Of a stretch of DNA of 22,544 nucleotides, positions 7,216 to 13,842 are shown piece by piece. The translations under genes and the position numbers were made by a program. Where the stretch lies: assembly GCA_919902965.1 (NCBI GenBank), contig CAKKSJ010000035.1, forward strand, positions 1 to 22,544, read 5' to 3'. The DNA is from Burkholderiales bacterium. GTDB lineage: Bacteria > Pseudomonadota > Gammaproteobacteria > Burkholderiales > SG8-39. A model generated the notes under the pieces. That model was not told the origin of the DNA. It did not search any database and saw nothing but the letters and a program-made list of their open reading frames with translations. How positions within the stretch are numbered: the first letter of the stretch is position 1; every line of letters starts with the position of its first letter.

Positions 7216-7484
7216 AGATCGCGCCGCTGCTCTCGAATTGCCTCAACCGCGCCAACCCCTTTTGGCCAGGCCGCGCTGATCTCTTTGGAGATCTTTTCGA
7301 ATTCGCGCAAGGAGGCCTCAACTTCGGCCTGCCTGCGTTTGGAGGATTTAGCCCCGGTCGCAGGCCCCGTCAGCTCGCGCTCCAGCGCCGTGGTGACCAA
7401 TTGCTTCAAGGATTGGCCACGCTTGGCAGCCGCAGCCTTGGCGCGGCGGAACAGCTCATCTGGCATTTCCAGGGTGGTTTTCAT
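7212..7484 (-). CDS. Ribbon-helix-helix antitoxin of the VapC-like toxin
   Basis: This 90-residue protein should bind and neutralise the PIN toxin and repress its own operon. The N-terminal MKTTLEMPDELFRRAKAAAA followed by KRGQSLKQLVTTALERELTG is a textbook ribbon-helix-helix/CopG-type DNA-binding unit (beta strand residues 2-6, helices ~8-20 and ~24-38). The C-terminal part (EVEASLREFEKISKEISAAW) is helical and would wrap the toxin. The Shine-Dalgarno is weak (GGTGATCC). The gene overlaps the toxin by 4 bp. The ~70 bp upstream of the start (7485-7553) are AT-richer than the surroundings and probably carry the promoter and operator, but I could not pick a convincing box. Confidence 0.85.
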   Translation of the reverse strand: MKTTLEMPDELFRRAKAAAAKRGQSLKQLVTTALERELTGPATGAKSSKRRQAEVEASLREFEKISKEISAAWPKGVGAVEAIREQRRDL

Positions 7485-7553
7485 GGATCACCGGGCTGGT
7501 TTGAATAAGTGAATAAGCCATCGTACCCATAAATATGGTTTTCCGTCAATTGG

Positions 7554-7808
7554 ATGCGGACACAACGGCATGAATGGGGGCGCTACAACGTCAACGTCAA
7601 CGCCATCTGTCCCGGCTATATCGAAACCGGGATTAACCGCGACTACTGGCAAACCGAGGCCGGCAAGAAACTGGTGAATATGCTGCCGCGCCGGCGCGTC
7701 GGCCAAGCCGAGGACCTGGATGGACTGGTACTGCTGCTGGCTTTCGAGCAGTCCGGATTCATCAACGGCGCGGTGATTTCCGCTGATGACGGGCTGACAG
7801 TCGGCTGA
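7554..7808 (+). pseudogene. 3' remnant of a short-chain dehydrogenase/reductase gene
   Basis: This 84-codon frame encodes only the C-terminal third of an SDR of the 3-oxoacyl-reductase type. It contains GRYNVNVNAICPGYIETGIN (the conserved 'N.I.PG.I.T' segment), then DYWQTEAGKKLVNMLPRRRV, and ends in FINGAVISADDGLTVG. The cofactor-binding TGxxxGIG, the NNAG motif and the catalytic Ser and YxxxK are all missing. Homology starts near codon 7 (EWGRYN, about 7572), and no in-frame SDR sequence lies upstream. The missing 5' part would have been where the VapBC-like pair now lies. It converges on the TPR gene, whose stop is 9 bp away. The ATG at 7554 is incidental; translation of the remnant is doubtful. 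Confidence 0.82.
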
Positions 7809-7816
7809 TACGCGGC

Positions 7817-8482
7817 CTATTTCGACAAATACTGTTTATCGAACTGAGCCGCGGCGTCCGGATTGCGCTTGCGCAGACCCTCCAAAGCCTGATCCCTCAG
7901 TTTGCCCTGCCCGGTAAGGTGATAAGCGGCGGCCAAGCCATACCAGGCCTGTGCCAGGTCCGGGTCATAGCGCACGCTTTCGCGAAAATTGGGGAGCGCC
8001 AGGTCCGGCTTTCCCTGCTCCTGGTGGAGTTCGGCGAGCGCCAGATACACCTGCGCCGATTCGGGCCGATAACGCAGCGCTGTCCGATACGCCTTGACGG
8101 CCAAATCCGGCTGACCCAGTGCGGTCTGGCTCTGTCCCAGCGAAAGCCATGACTGCTCGTCCTCCGGGCTAATGCGCAGCGCCCTCTGGAAGGACTCGAC
8201 CGCCGCGCCGTGCTGCGCCAGCCGCGCCAGCGCATAGCCTTGCAGCCACCACCATTCAGCGCGAACCGGCTCGCGCTGCAAACGCGCTTGCGCCAGAGCG
8301 AGCATGCCGGCCCAATCCTGCTTCTGCTCCAGTTCGACGATTTCACGCGAGGTGCCCTCGTCGATATGGCGGGCGAACGCCGCCAAAGTGGGCGTCACGG
8401 CCATCAGTGCGACCTGGGCGCAGGCGCCACAGACGACGAGGCAGGCGATACTGCCTGCCCGCCTGAGCAGACTGCGCATCAA
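7817..8482 (-). CDS. TPR-repeat protein with N-terminal signal/anchor
   Basis: This 221-residue protein begins with a basic patch and a hydrophobic stretch (MMRSLLRR, then residues 11-36), consistent with a signal peptide or membrane anchor, so it should act in the periplasm or at the membrane. Residues ~76-205 hold about four tandem tetratricopeptide repeats. Each shows the W/Y-x-x-L-G...A...A...A pattern followed by an alpha-helical hairpin and a P at the turn (for example AVESFQRALRISPEDEQSWL and AVKAYRTALRYRP). TPRs mediate protein-protein contacts; no catalytic motif is present. It follows the DUF3460 gene by 6 bp and is last in the ACAD operon. Its partner is unknown. Confidence 0.85.
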   Translation of the reverse strand: MMRSLLRRAGSIACLVVCGACAQVALMAVTPTLAAFARHIDEGTSREIVELEQKQDWAGMLALAQARLQREPVRAEWWWLQGYALARLAQHGAAVESFQRALRISPEDEQSWLSLGQSQTALGQPDLAVKAYRTALRYRPESAQVYLALAELHQEQGKPDLALPNFRESVRYDPDLAQAWYGLAAAYHLTGQGKLRDQALEGLRKRNPDAAAQFDKQYLSK

Positions 8483-8488
8483 AAAACC

Positions 8489-8725
8489 TCAGACCTTGGT
8501 CTGGTAGACATAAGCCTGCTGTTTGACGCGGGATTCCCTGGCCCGCTCCAAGCTCTCCAGGTCCTGCTGGCGATCCCACCAGATCGAGCGGCTTTTTCTC
8601 TGCTCCGCTTCCAGATGGGGATTTTGCTGCTTGAGTTCGCGCGCAAATTTGGTGAACTCGGATTCGTAGGTCTTCTGCTTGAATTCATCGAGAAATCTGC
8701 TGAGCCTGGATTCTTGCGTCGCCAT
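8489..8725 (-). CDS. DUF3460-family small protein
   Basis: This 78-residue, charged, soluble protein has the recognisable pattern KTYESEFTKFARELKQQNP, then EAEQRKSRSIWWDRQ, and a tail SRVKQQAYVYQTKV. I recognise this as the DUF3460 family, known mostly from Betaproteobacteria and without an assigned function. The distinctive points are the YESEfT-FL-eLK core, the W-D pair and the C-terminal AYVYQ. A good ribosome binding site (AAAGGGAG) precedes the ATG at 8725, 12 bp after the ACAD stop, and the TPR gene follows within 6 bp. The association with an ACAD is probably positional rather than functional. The family assignment is from memory of the pattern. Confidence 0.75.
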   Translation of the reverse strand: MATQESRLSRFLDEFKQKTYESEFTKFARELKQQNPHLEAEQRKSRSIWWDRQQDLESLERARESRVKQQAYVYQTKV

Positions 8726-8737
8726 GGATACTCCCTT

Positions 8738-10528
8738 TCAGAATTGTTCTTCGCTGAGCGCCATTACGCCCGCGGCGCCGCGCACAACGGTGTTACGCAG
8801 TCCTGCTGCTTGTGTCAGCACGTGATCGGCGTAAAAGCGCGCAGTAGCGATTTTTGCCTGGTAGAACGCGGCGTCGCCCTCCCTTGCCGCCAGGCGCTTG
8901 TGCGCCACCAGAGCGGCACGCGCCATCTGCCAGCCACCGCAAACTGTGCCCATCAGCATCAGAAACGGCACCGAGCCGGCGTGCACCGCCTTTACGTCGG
9001 CTGCGTAGGTGGAAACGATCCAGCTTGCGCTCTCTTCCACCGCTTTGATGCCGGCGGCGAAACTGGCGCGTATGGCGGCCATGTCCTCACCCTGCGCCTG
9101 CGCAAGTTCGCCCTCGACCACGCGCATCGCCTTGATCACTTCCTTGGCCGTCGCCCCGCCCTCGCGCGCGAGCTTGCGCCCCACCAGATCGTTCGACTGA
9201 ATCGCCGTGGTGCCCTCGTAAATGGTAGTGATGCGCGCATCGCGCAGCAGTTGCGCCGCCCCGGTTTCCTCGACGTAACCCATGCCGCCGTGCACCTGGA
9301 TTCCGGTCGACGCCACTTCGATGCAAGTCTCGGTGCTCCACCCTTTCACTACCGGGATCATCATGTCGACGAAGGCCTGATGCTTGGCCCGCAATGCCTG
9401 GTCCGGATCGCTGCGGGCGATGTCCATCGCAGCCGCCACCACATAGGCGAGCGCGCGCATCGCCTCGGTCCGCGCCTTCATGCTCATCAGCATGCGGCGC
9501 ACATCGGGATGGCGGATGATGGGCACGGGCTTGGCGCCGCCGGCAAGATCGCGGCTCTGCACGCGTTCCTTGGCATAGGACAAGGCCAACTGGTACGCGC
9601 GGTCCGAAATGGCGACGCCCTCCAGCCCCACGCCGAAACGCGCCGCGTTCATCATGATGAACATATAGGCGAGGCCCTGGTTTTCCTGGCCGATCAGATG
9701 CCCGATCGCACCGTCTTTTTCGCCGAATATCAGCACTGCGGTAGGACTCGCGTGAATGCCGAGCTTGTGCTCGATGGAAGCGCAGTGCACATCATTGCGC
9801 TTGCCCAGGCTGCCGTCCGCATTGACCAGGAACTTGGGCACGATGAACAGCGATATGCCTTTCACCCCTTCGGGGGCGTCCGGCGTGCGCGCCAGCACCA
9901 AATGGACGATGTTCTCGGCCAAGTCGTGCTCGCCATAGGTGATGAAAATTTTCTGCCCGCTGATACGGTAGTGATCCCCCTCGCGCACTGCTTTTGCCTT
10001 CACCAGCGCCAAATCCGATCCCGCCTGCGGCTCGGTCAAGTTCATGCTGCCGGTCCAAATGCCTTCCACCATTTTCGGCAGAAAGGTTTTTTTCAAGGCA
10101 TCCGAACCGCGCAGCAGCAGCGCCTCGATCGCGCCGCCGGTAAGCAGCGGACACAGCGAAAACGACAGATTGGCCGCTTTCCCCATTTCCATCACCGGCG
10201 TCGCCACCAGCTTGGGCAGGCCCTGGCCGCCGAATTCAGGCGGGAATTGCAGGGCGTTCCATCCGCCGTCGACGAATTGCTTGTATGCCGCTTTGAAACC
10301 TTTGGGCATGGTGACCCGGCCCTGGTCCCACTTTGCGCCTTCCGCGTCGCCCGGCTGGTTCAGCGGCGCCAGCACCTCGGCGCAGAATTTCCCGCTTTCC
10401 TCCAGTATCTGGTCGACCAGGTCCACGCTGACTTCTTCACAGCCGGGAAGACCGGCTATTTCATCGATTCCGGCGAGTTCCTTCAGCACGAACTGCATGT
10501 CTTTCAGCGGCGCGACGTAATCGCTCAT
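8738..10528 (-). CDS. Acyl-CoA dehydrogenase, large (~600 aa, DmdC/AidB-like) type
   Basis: This 596-residue ACAD belongs to the long subgroup that includes 3-methylmercaptopropionyl-CoA dehydrogenase (DmdC). The order is an N-terminal extension (1-60), the helical domain with FPPEFGGQGLP (95-105), a beta domain with MNLTEPQAGSDLALVKAKAV (162-181) and ISGQKIFITYGEHD (189-202), and a helical domain with VHGGMGYVEETGAAQLLRDA (412-431). The last carries the catalytic glutamate in IYEGTTAIQ (E438). Residues ~455-596 form the extra C-terminal domain of this subgroup. The active-site glutamate is present, so it should be functional. It would pass electrons to EtfAB, encoded upstream on the same strand. 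Many genomes carry such paralogues, and medium- to long-chain acyl-CoAs are as likely as a sulfur substrate. Confidence 0.93.
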   Translation of the reverse strand: MSDYVAPLKDMQFVLKELAGIDEIAGLPGCEEVSVDLVDQILEESGKFCAEVLAPLNQPGDAEGAKWDQGRVTMPKGFKAAYKQFVDGGWNALQFPPEFGGQGLPKLVATPVMEMGKAANLSFSLCPLLTGGAIEALLLRGSDALKKTFLPKMVEGIWTGSMNLTEPQAGSDLALVKAKAVREGDHYRISGQKIFITYGEHDLAENIVHLVLARTPDAPEGVKGISLFIVPKFLVNADGSLGKRNDVHCASIEHKLGIHASPTAVLIFGEKDGAIGHLIGQENQGLAYMFIMMNAARFGVGLEGVAISDRAYQLALSYAKERVQSRDLAGGAKPVPIIRHPDVRRMLMSMKARTEAMRALAYVVAAAMDIARSDPDQALRAKHQAFVDMMIPVVKGWSTETCIEVASTGIQVHGGMGYVEETGAAQLLRDARITTIYEGTTAIQSNDLVGRKLAREGGATAKEVIKAMRVVEGELAQAQGEDMAAIRASFAAGIKAVEESASWIVSTYAADVKAVHAGSVPFLMLMGTVCGGWQMARAALVAHKRLAAREGDAAFYQAKIATARFYADHVLTQAAGLRNTVVRGAAGVMALSEEQF

Positions 10529-10900
10529 GGTGATTTGCCTTGAATACCGAACTCTGACTTATACATGGCGTCATATTTACTCTCGTATGCCACGAAAGGC
10601 TTTGCGCGCTGCGCCGCGAAGCTCTCGATCCCCCTTGAGGGGAAAGTCCTCCCGGGGGACGCGCGCCAAGCGTGTTTTCGGTACGAATAAAAACCATCCG
10701 TACCGAAAACACGGTTATGGTAAACACCAAACACGGCATCGGGTTTCATCCAAGATCGCCGATTGTGTGCGGATAGGCTTTTCATCCGCACACAATCTGT
10801 GATCCGCGCGGACGGGCCGCCGTCCGCGCAAGTGCAAACAATCCTTCGTCCGCACAAACTCGCAACTCCGCTACAGTGAACCGACGCAACCAGAACCGCA
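10529..10900. other. 372-bp gap between etfA and the large ACAD gene
   Basis: The gap contains no gene that I accept. About 250 bp of it is repeat copy B (10583-10832). The short open frames across it (for example the one spanning 10525-10857 on the minus strand) translate the repeat itself and lack any ribosome binding site. The last ~55 bp before the ACAD start contain no clear promoter. The ~68 bp after etfA show no T-rich terminator hairpin. Read-through from etfA into the ACAD gene would transcribe copy B in the orientation that its G-U pairs favour. Confidence 0.6.
10583..10832 (-). ncRNA. Copy B of the three-hairpin element, inverted and longer
   Basis: Read on the minus strand from 10832, this copy starts with ~30 bases identical to copy A. 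Hairpin II pairs 10784-10797 with 10761-10774, and hairpin III pairs 10699-10713 with 10671-10685 (15 bp). The changed stem positions relative to copy A stay paired at three double substitutions. After hairpin III, copy B carries ~50 bp absent from A (about 10611-10660). That insert contains two small GC hairpins (around CCCCTTGAGGGG and TCCTCCCGGGGGA). It then rejoins A at GCGCGCAAAG and fades near 10583. It lies between etfA and the large ACAD gene, in sense orientation to both. Confidence 0.6.
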
Positions 10901-11833
10901 TTATCCCAGTTCTTTCACCAGTTCCGGGACCACCTTGAACAAGTCCCCGACGATACCGTAGTCGGCCACCTGAAAGATCGGCGCTTCTTCGTCCTTGTTG
11001 ATCGCCACGATGACGCGGCTGTCTTTCATGCCCGCCATGTGCTGGATCGCACCGGAGATGCCGATCGCGATATAGAGTTCCGGGGCCACGATCTTGCCGG
11101 TCTGGCCAACCTGCCAGTCGTTCGGAACAAAGCCGGCGTCCACTGCCGCGCGCGAAGCGCCCATGCCCGCGCCGAGCTTGTCCGCGAGCGGATCGAGCAG
11201 CTTGAAGTTTTCCGCCGACCCCATGCCGCGGCCACCGGAAACAATAACTTTGGCGACGGTCAGTTCCGGCCGTTCCGATTTGACCAGTTCCCTGCCCACC
11301 AGGCTGGACAAGCCGGCATCGGCCACTGCTGTCAGCGCCTCCACTGCGGCAGAACCGCCGCTGGCCGCAACCGCATCGAAGCCAGTGGCGCGCACGGTGA
11401 TGACTTTGATCGCATCCTTGGACTGCACCGTCGCCAGCGCCGTGCCCGCATAAATGGGGCGCACGAACGTATCCGGCGAATTGACCGCGACGATCTCGGA
11501 AATCTGCGCCACGTCGAGCAAGGCGGCGACGCGCGGCGCCACGTTCTTGCCGAAGCTGGTCGCAGGAGCGAGGATGTGGCTGTAGCCGGACGCAATCGAC
11601 ACGACCAGCGCGGCCAGGCTTTCGGCGAGTTCGTCTTTGTACTGCGGCGCATCGGCCACCAGCACAGTTTTTACCCCGGCAATCTGCGCCGCAGCCTGCG
11701 CGGCTGCAGCACAGCCGCCGCCCGCCACCAGCAACACGATATCGCCGCCGATTTTCGCGGCCGCGGCGACAGTGTTGAGCGTCGCACCCCTGATGGTTTG
11801 ATTATCGTGATCAGCAAGTATGAGTATGGACAT
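10901..11833 (-). CDS. etfA: Electron transfer flavoprotein, alpha subunit
   Basis: This 310-residue EtfA binds the redox-active FAD and carries electrons from acyl-CoA dehydrogenases to ETF:quinone oxidoreductase. The N-terminal domain begins MSILILADHDNQTIRGATLN. The C-terminal FAD-binding domain is canonical: SGGRGMGS (199-206), PLADKLGAGMGASRAAVDAG (215-234) and GQTGKIVAPELYIAIGISGA (243-262), followed by QHMAGMKDS. The protein ends at a typical FKVVPELVKELG. Its ATG directly abuts the etfB stop (11834-11836), so the two are translationally coupled. All features fit a conventional, non-bifurcating beta-oxidation ETF. It is the natural acceptor for the four ACAD-type genes in the window. 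Confidence 0.97.
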   Translation of the reverse strand: MSILILADHDNQTIRGATLNTVAAAAKIGGDIVLLVAGGGCAAAAQAAAQIAGVKTVLVADAPQYKDELAESLAALVVSIASGYSHILAPATSFGKNVAPRVAALLDVAQISEIVAVNSPDTFVRPIYAGTALATVQSKDAIKVITVRATGFDAVAASGGSAAVEALTAVADAGLSSLVGRELVKSERPELTVAKVIVSGGRGMGSAENFKLLDPLADKLGAGMGASRAAVDAGFVPNDWQVGQTGKIVAPELYIAIGISGAIQHMAGMKDSRVIVAINKDEEAPIFQVADYGIVGDLFKVVPELVKELG

Positions 11834-12583
11834 TTAGATCACCTTGGCTTCGTTGCGGAGTTTTTCGACCAGCGCTTTTGCGTCTGCAACCTTGACCCCG
11901 GCCTTGCGCTTGGGCGGCTCTTCCACCTTGAGTGTCGTCAGGCGCGGACTGACATCGACGCCGAGCGCATCGGGTTTGAGCGTCTCCAGCGGTTTTTTCT
12001 TCGCTTTCATGATATTGGGCAAAGTAACGTAGCGCGGCTCGTTGAGGCGCAAATCGGCGGTAATCACCGCCGGCAGCTTGACTGAAATCGTTTCCAGGCC
12101 GCCGTCGACTTCGCGCGTCACGTCCGCCCTGCCGTCGGCGATTTTCAATTTTGAGGCGAAAGTGGCCTGCGACCAACCCAGCAGCGCGGACAACATCTGC
12201 CCGGTCTGGTTGCAGTCGTCGTCGATCGCCTGCTTGCCGAGAATGGCGAAATGCGGGCCTTCCTTGTCCACCACGGCTTTCAGCAGTTTTGCGACGGCAA
12301 GCGGCTGCAGTTCTTCGGCGCATTCAACCAGGATCGCGCGGTCGGCGCCCAAAGCGAGTGCCGTGCGCAGCGTCTCCTGACTCGCCGCGGTACCGCAGGA
12401 CACGACCAGAATTTCCTTGACCACGCCGGCCTCTTTCAGGCGGACTGCTTCTTCGACGGCGATTTCATCGAAGGGATTCATGGACATTTTGACGTTTGCG
12501 GTCTCGACGCCCGAGCCGTCAGCCTTGACGCGCACCTTGACGTTGTAATCGACCACCCGCTTGACGGTCACCAGGACTTTCAT
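11834..12583 (-). CDS. etfB: Electron transfer flavoprotein, beta subunit
   Basis: This 249-residue EtfB binds AMP and pairs with EtfA. Diagnostic stretches are MKVLVTVKRVVDYNVKVRVK (1-20), MNPFDEIAVEEAVRLKEAG (35-53), the GKQAIDDDCNQTGQML nucleotide-site segment (116-131) and VDGGLETISVKLPAVITADL. The last is followed by LNEPRYVTLPNIMKAKKKPL, which forms the recognition loop contacting dehydrogenases. The conventional loop sequence argues for a beta-oxidation ETF rather than a bifurcating Fix-type. GGAG lies 7 bp before the ATG, and a perfect -10 box (TATAAT) lies at 12621-12626 on the minus strand, so this is the head of the etfBA transcript. Confidence 0.97.
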   Translation of the reverse strand: MKVLVTVKRVVDYNVKVRVKADGSGVETANVKMSMNPFDEIAVEEAVRLKEAGVVKEILVVSCGTAASQETLRTALALGADRAILVECAEELQPLAVAKLLKAVVDKEGPHFAILGKQAIDDDCNQTGQMLSALLGWSQATFASKLKIADGRADVTREVDGGLETISVKLPAVITADLRLNEPRYVTLPNIMKAKKKPLETLKPDALGVDVSPRLTTLKVEEPPKRKAGVKVADAKALVEKLRNEAKVI

Positions 12584-12613
12584 CGACTTGCTCCGTGGGG
12601 ATTGAAATAGCAG

Positions 12614-12650
12614 AACGCAAATTATAACTTAAGACGCCCTCGCGATAGAC
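12614..12650 (-). promoter_or_regulatory. Probable sigma-70 promoter of etfBA
   Basis: A perfect -10 hexamer TATAAT reads on the minus strand at 12626-12621. No good -35 hexamer stands at 16-18 bp; the nearest are TCTATC and GTCTAT at 12644-12650. Transcription would start near 12614, giving a ~30-nt leader with the GGAG ribosome binding site before the etfB ATG. The assignment is by eye. Confidence 0.5.
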
Positions 12651-12752
12651 AGGGTTTAGTCACGCAGTCCGTCGCAAATTCGATTTCGGCGCTGCCAATT
12701 TGAAGGGAAACCTGCGTTTCCGGCAGAGTTAATCGTTTCCGCGGTGATGGAT

Positions 12753-12815
12753 CTGTTTCACACATGTGAAAATTTGAAATTTCCAGTTTCCGCGCCGGCG
12801 CGGCGGGCATATAGT
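12753..12815 (+). promoter_or_regulatory. Control region of the 12880 operon: palindromic operator and weak promoter
   Basis: The perfect inverted repeat TTTCACA-CA-TGTGAAA lies at 12756-12771. With its flanks (12753-12773) it matches 18 of 21 bases of the site in front of iclR (4865-4885, minus strand). About 38 bp further on, TATAGT (12810-12815) is a fair -10 box with TTTCCG as a poor -35 at 17 bp spacing. The operator would sit about 50-65 bp upstream of the start point, typical for activation. The IclR protein encoded at 4124-4858 is the obvious candidate binder (inference). Confidence 0.5.
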
Positions 12816-12879
12816 GCAAGTCTGCAGCGAATTATCGGGTAATCCAGTCAGCCAAACAAACTACTCCGAGGTAAACAGC

Positions 12880-13794
12880 ATGGCAAAAATGATGCAGGAC
12901 AAAGTGGTCGTGGTAACCGGCTCCGGCGGCGGCATCGGCCGCGAGTTCGCATTGATGATGGCGGCAGAGGGCGCCAAGGTGGTGGTGAACGACATCGGCG
13001 CGTCGGTAAGCGGTGAGGGCCTGGACGCCGGCCCGGCGCAACAAGTCGTCAATGAAATCCGCGCCCAGGGCGGCGAGGCCGTAGCCAACACCGACAGCGT
13101 GTCCACCTGGATGGGCGCCAATGCGATCATCAAGGCGGCGATAGACAACTACGGCCGCATCGACTGCGTGGTCAACAACGCCGGCATACTGCGCGACCGC
13201 ATGTTTTTCAAAATGAACCCGGAAGAATGGGGCGCGGTGATCGATGTACACCTGAACGGCAGCTTCTTCGTCAGCCGCGCCGCCGCAACTTATTTCAAGG
13301 AGCAGGAATCGGGTTCCTATGTGCATATGACCTCGACCTCCGGACTGATAGGCAATATCGGCCAGGCCAACTATGGCGCCGCCAAGCTGGGCATTACCGC
13401 GCTGTCGAAAATGATCGCCATGGACATGGCGCGCTACAAAGTACGCTCCAACTGCATCGCGCCTTTCGCCTGGAGCCGGATGATAGGCTCCATCCCCGCC
13501 GACACGCCTGAGGCCAAGGCGCGCGTGGACAAACTCAAGACCATGGAGGCGGTTAAAATCGCGCCCCTGGCGGTGTACCTGGGCAGCGACGCAGGCAAGG
13601 ACGTCACCGGCCAGGTGTTCGCGGTGCGCGCCAATGAAATCTTCCTGATGAGCCAGCCGCGCATCCTGCGCTCGGTGCACCGCGACGGCGGCTGGACCGC
13701 GCAGAGCATAGCCGAACATGCCATCCCCGCGATGCGGGCGGGTTTCTACGGGCTCGACCGTTCGCAGGACGTGTTCAGCTGGGATCCGGTTTAG
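12880..13794 (+). CDS. MFE-2-type (3R)-hydroxyacyl-CoA dehydrogenase (SDR)
   Basis: This 304-residue short-chain dehydrogenase should oxidise a (3R)-hydroxyacyl-CoA to the 3-ketoacyl-CoA with NAD+. The cofactor motif is TGSGGGIG (13-20), followed by D38 after strand 2 (VVVNDIGA), which favours NAD. NNAG lies at 99-102. The catalytic residues are S152 and Y165/K169 (GNIGQANYGAAKLG). The phrase SGLIGNIGQANYGAAKLGI and the ~50-residue C-terminal extension closely resemble the dehydrogenase unit of peroxisomal multifunctional enzyme type 2. The ATG at 12880 is chosen because CCGAGG lies upstream and the in-frame codons before it do not look like protein. It is the first gene of the plus-strand operon, and the hydratase-2 partner follows 48 bp later. 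Confidence 0.93.
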   Translation: MAKMMQDKVVVVTGSGGGIGREFALMMAAEGAKVVVNDIGASVSGEGLDAGPAQQVVNEIRAQGGEAVANTDSVSTWMGANAIIKAAIDNYGRIDCVVNNAGILRDRMFFKMNPEEWGAVIDVHLNGSFFVSRAAATYFKEQESGSYVHMTSTSGLIGNIGQANYGAAKLGITALSKMIAMDMARYKVRSNCIAPFAWSRMIGSIPADTPEAKARVDKLKTMEAVKIAPLAVYLGSDAGKDVTGQVFAVRANEIFLMSQPRILRSVHRDGGWTAQSIAEHAIPAMRAGFYGLDRSQDVFSWDPV

Positions 13795-13842
13795 GCGCCT
13801 GGAAGCGGCGCTTCTTCAGTCATTGCGCAATACGGAAATACC

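Noticed and set aside
8210..10543. Very long open frame (about 777 codons) on the plus strand opposite the large ACAD, DUF3460 and TPR genes
   Set aside because: It is antisense to three well-supported genes, has a His/Gln/Arg-rich composition typical of the complementary frame of GC-rich coding DNA, and shows no domain pattern.
4917..10832. Composite transposon or IS flanked by the inverted repeat copies
   Set aside because: No transposase or integrase lies between or near the copies, no target-site duplication is visible, and the copies differ by indels, so the inverted arrangement alone is not evidence of a mobile unit.
10525..10857. Short open frames across repeat copy B (and similar ones across copy A)
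   Set aside because: They arise from the repeated hairpin sequence, have no ribosome binding site, and substitutions between copies follow base pairing rather than codon position.
13801..13815. Small hairpin GAAGC-GGC-GCTTC between the SDR and hydratase genes as a terminator
   Set aside because: The stem is only 5 bp without a T-run, inside what looks like one operon; such short palindromes are expected by chance in GC-rich DNA.
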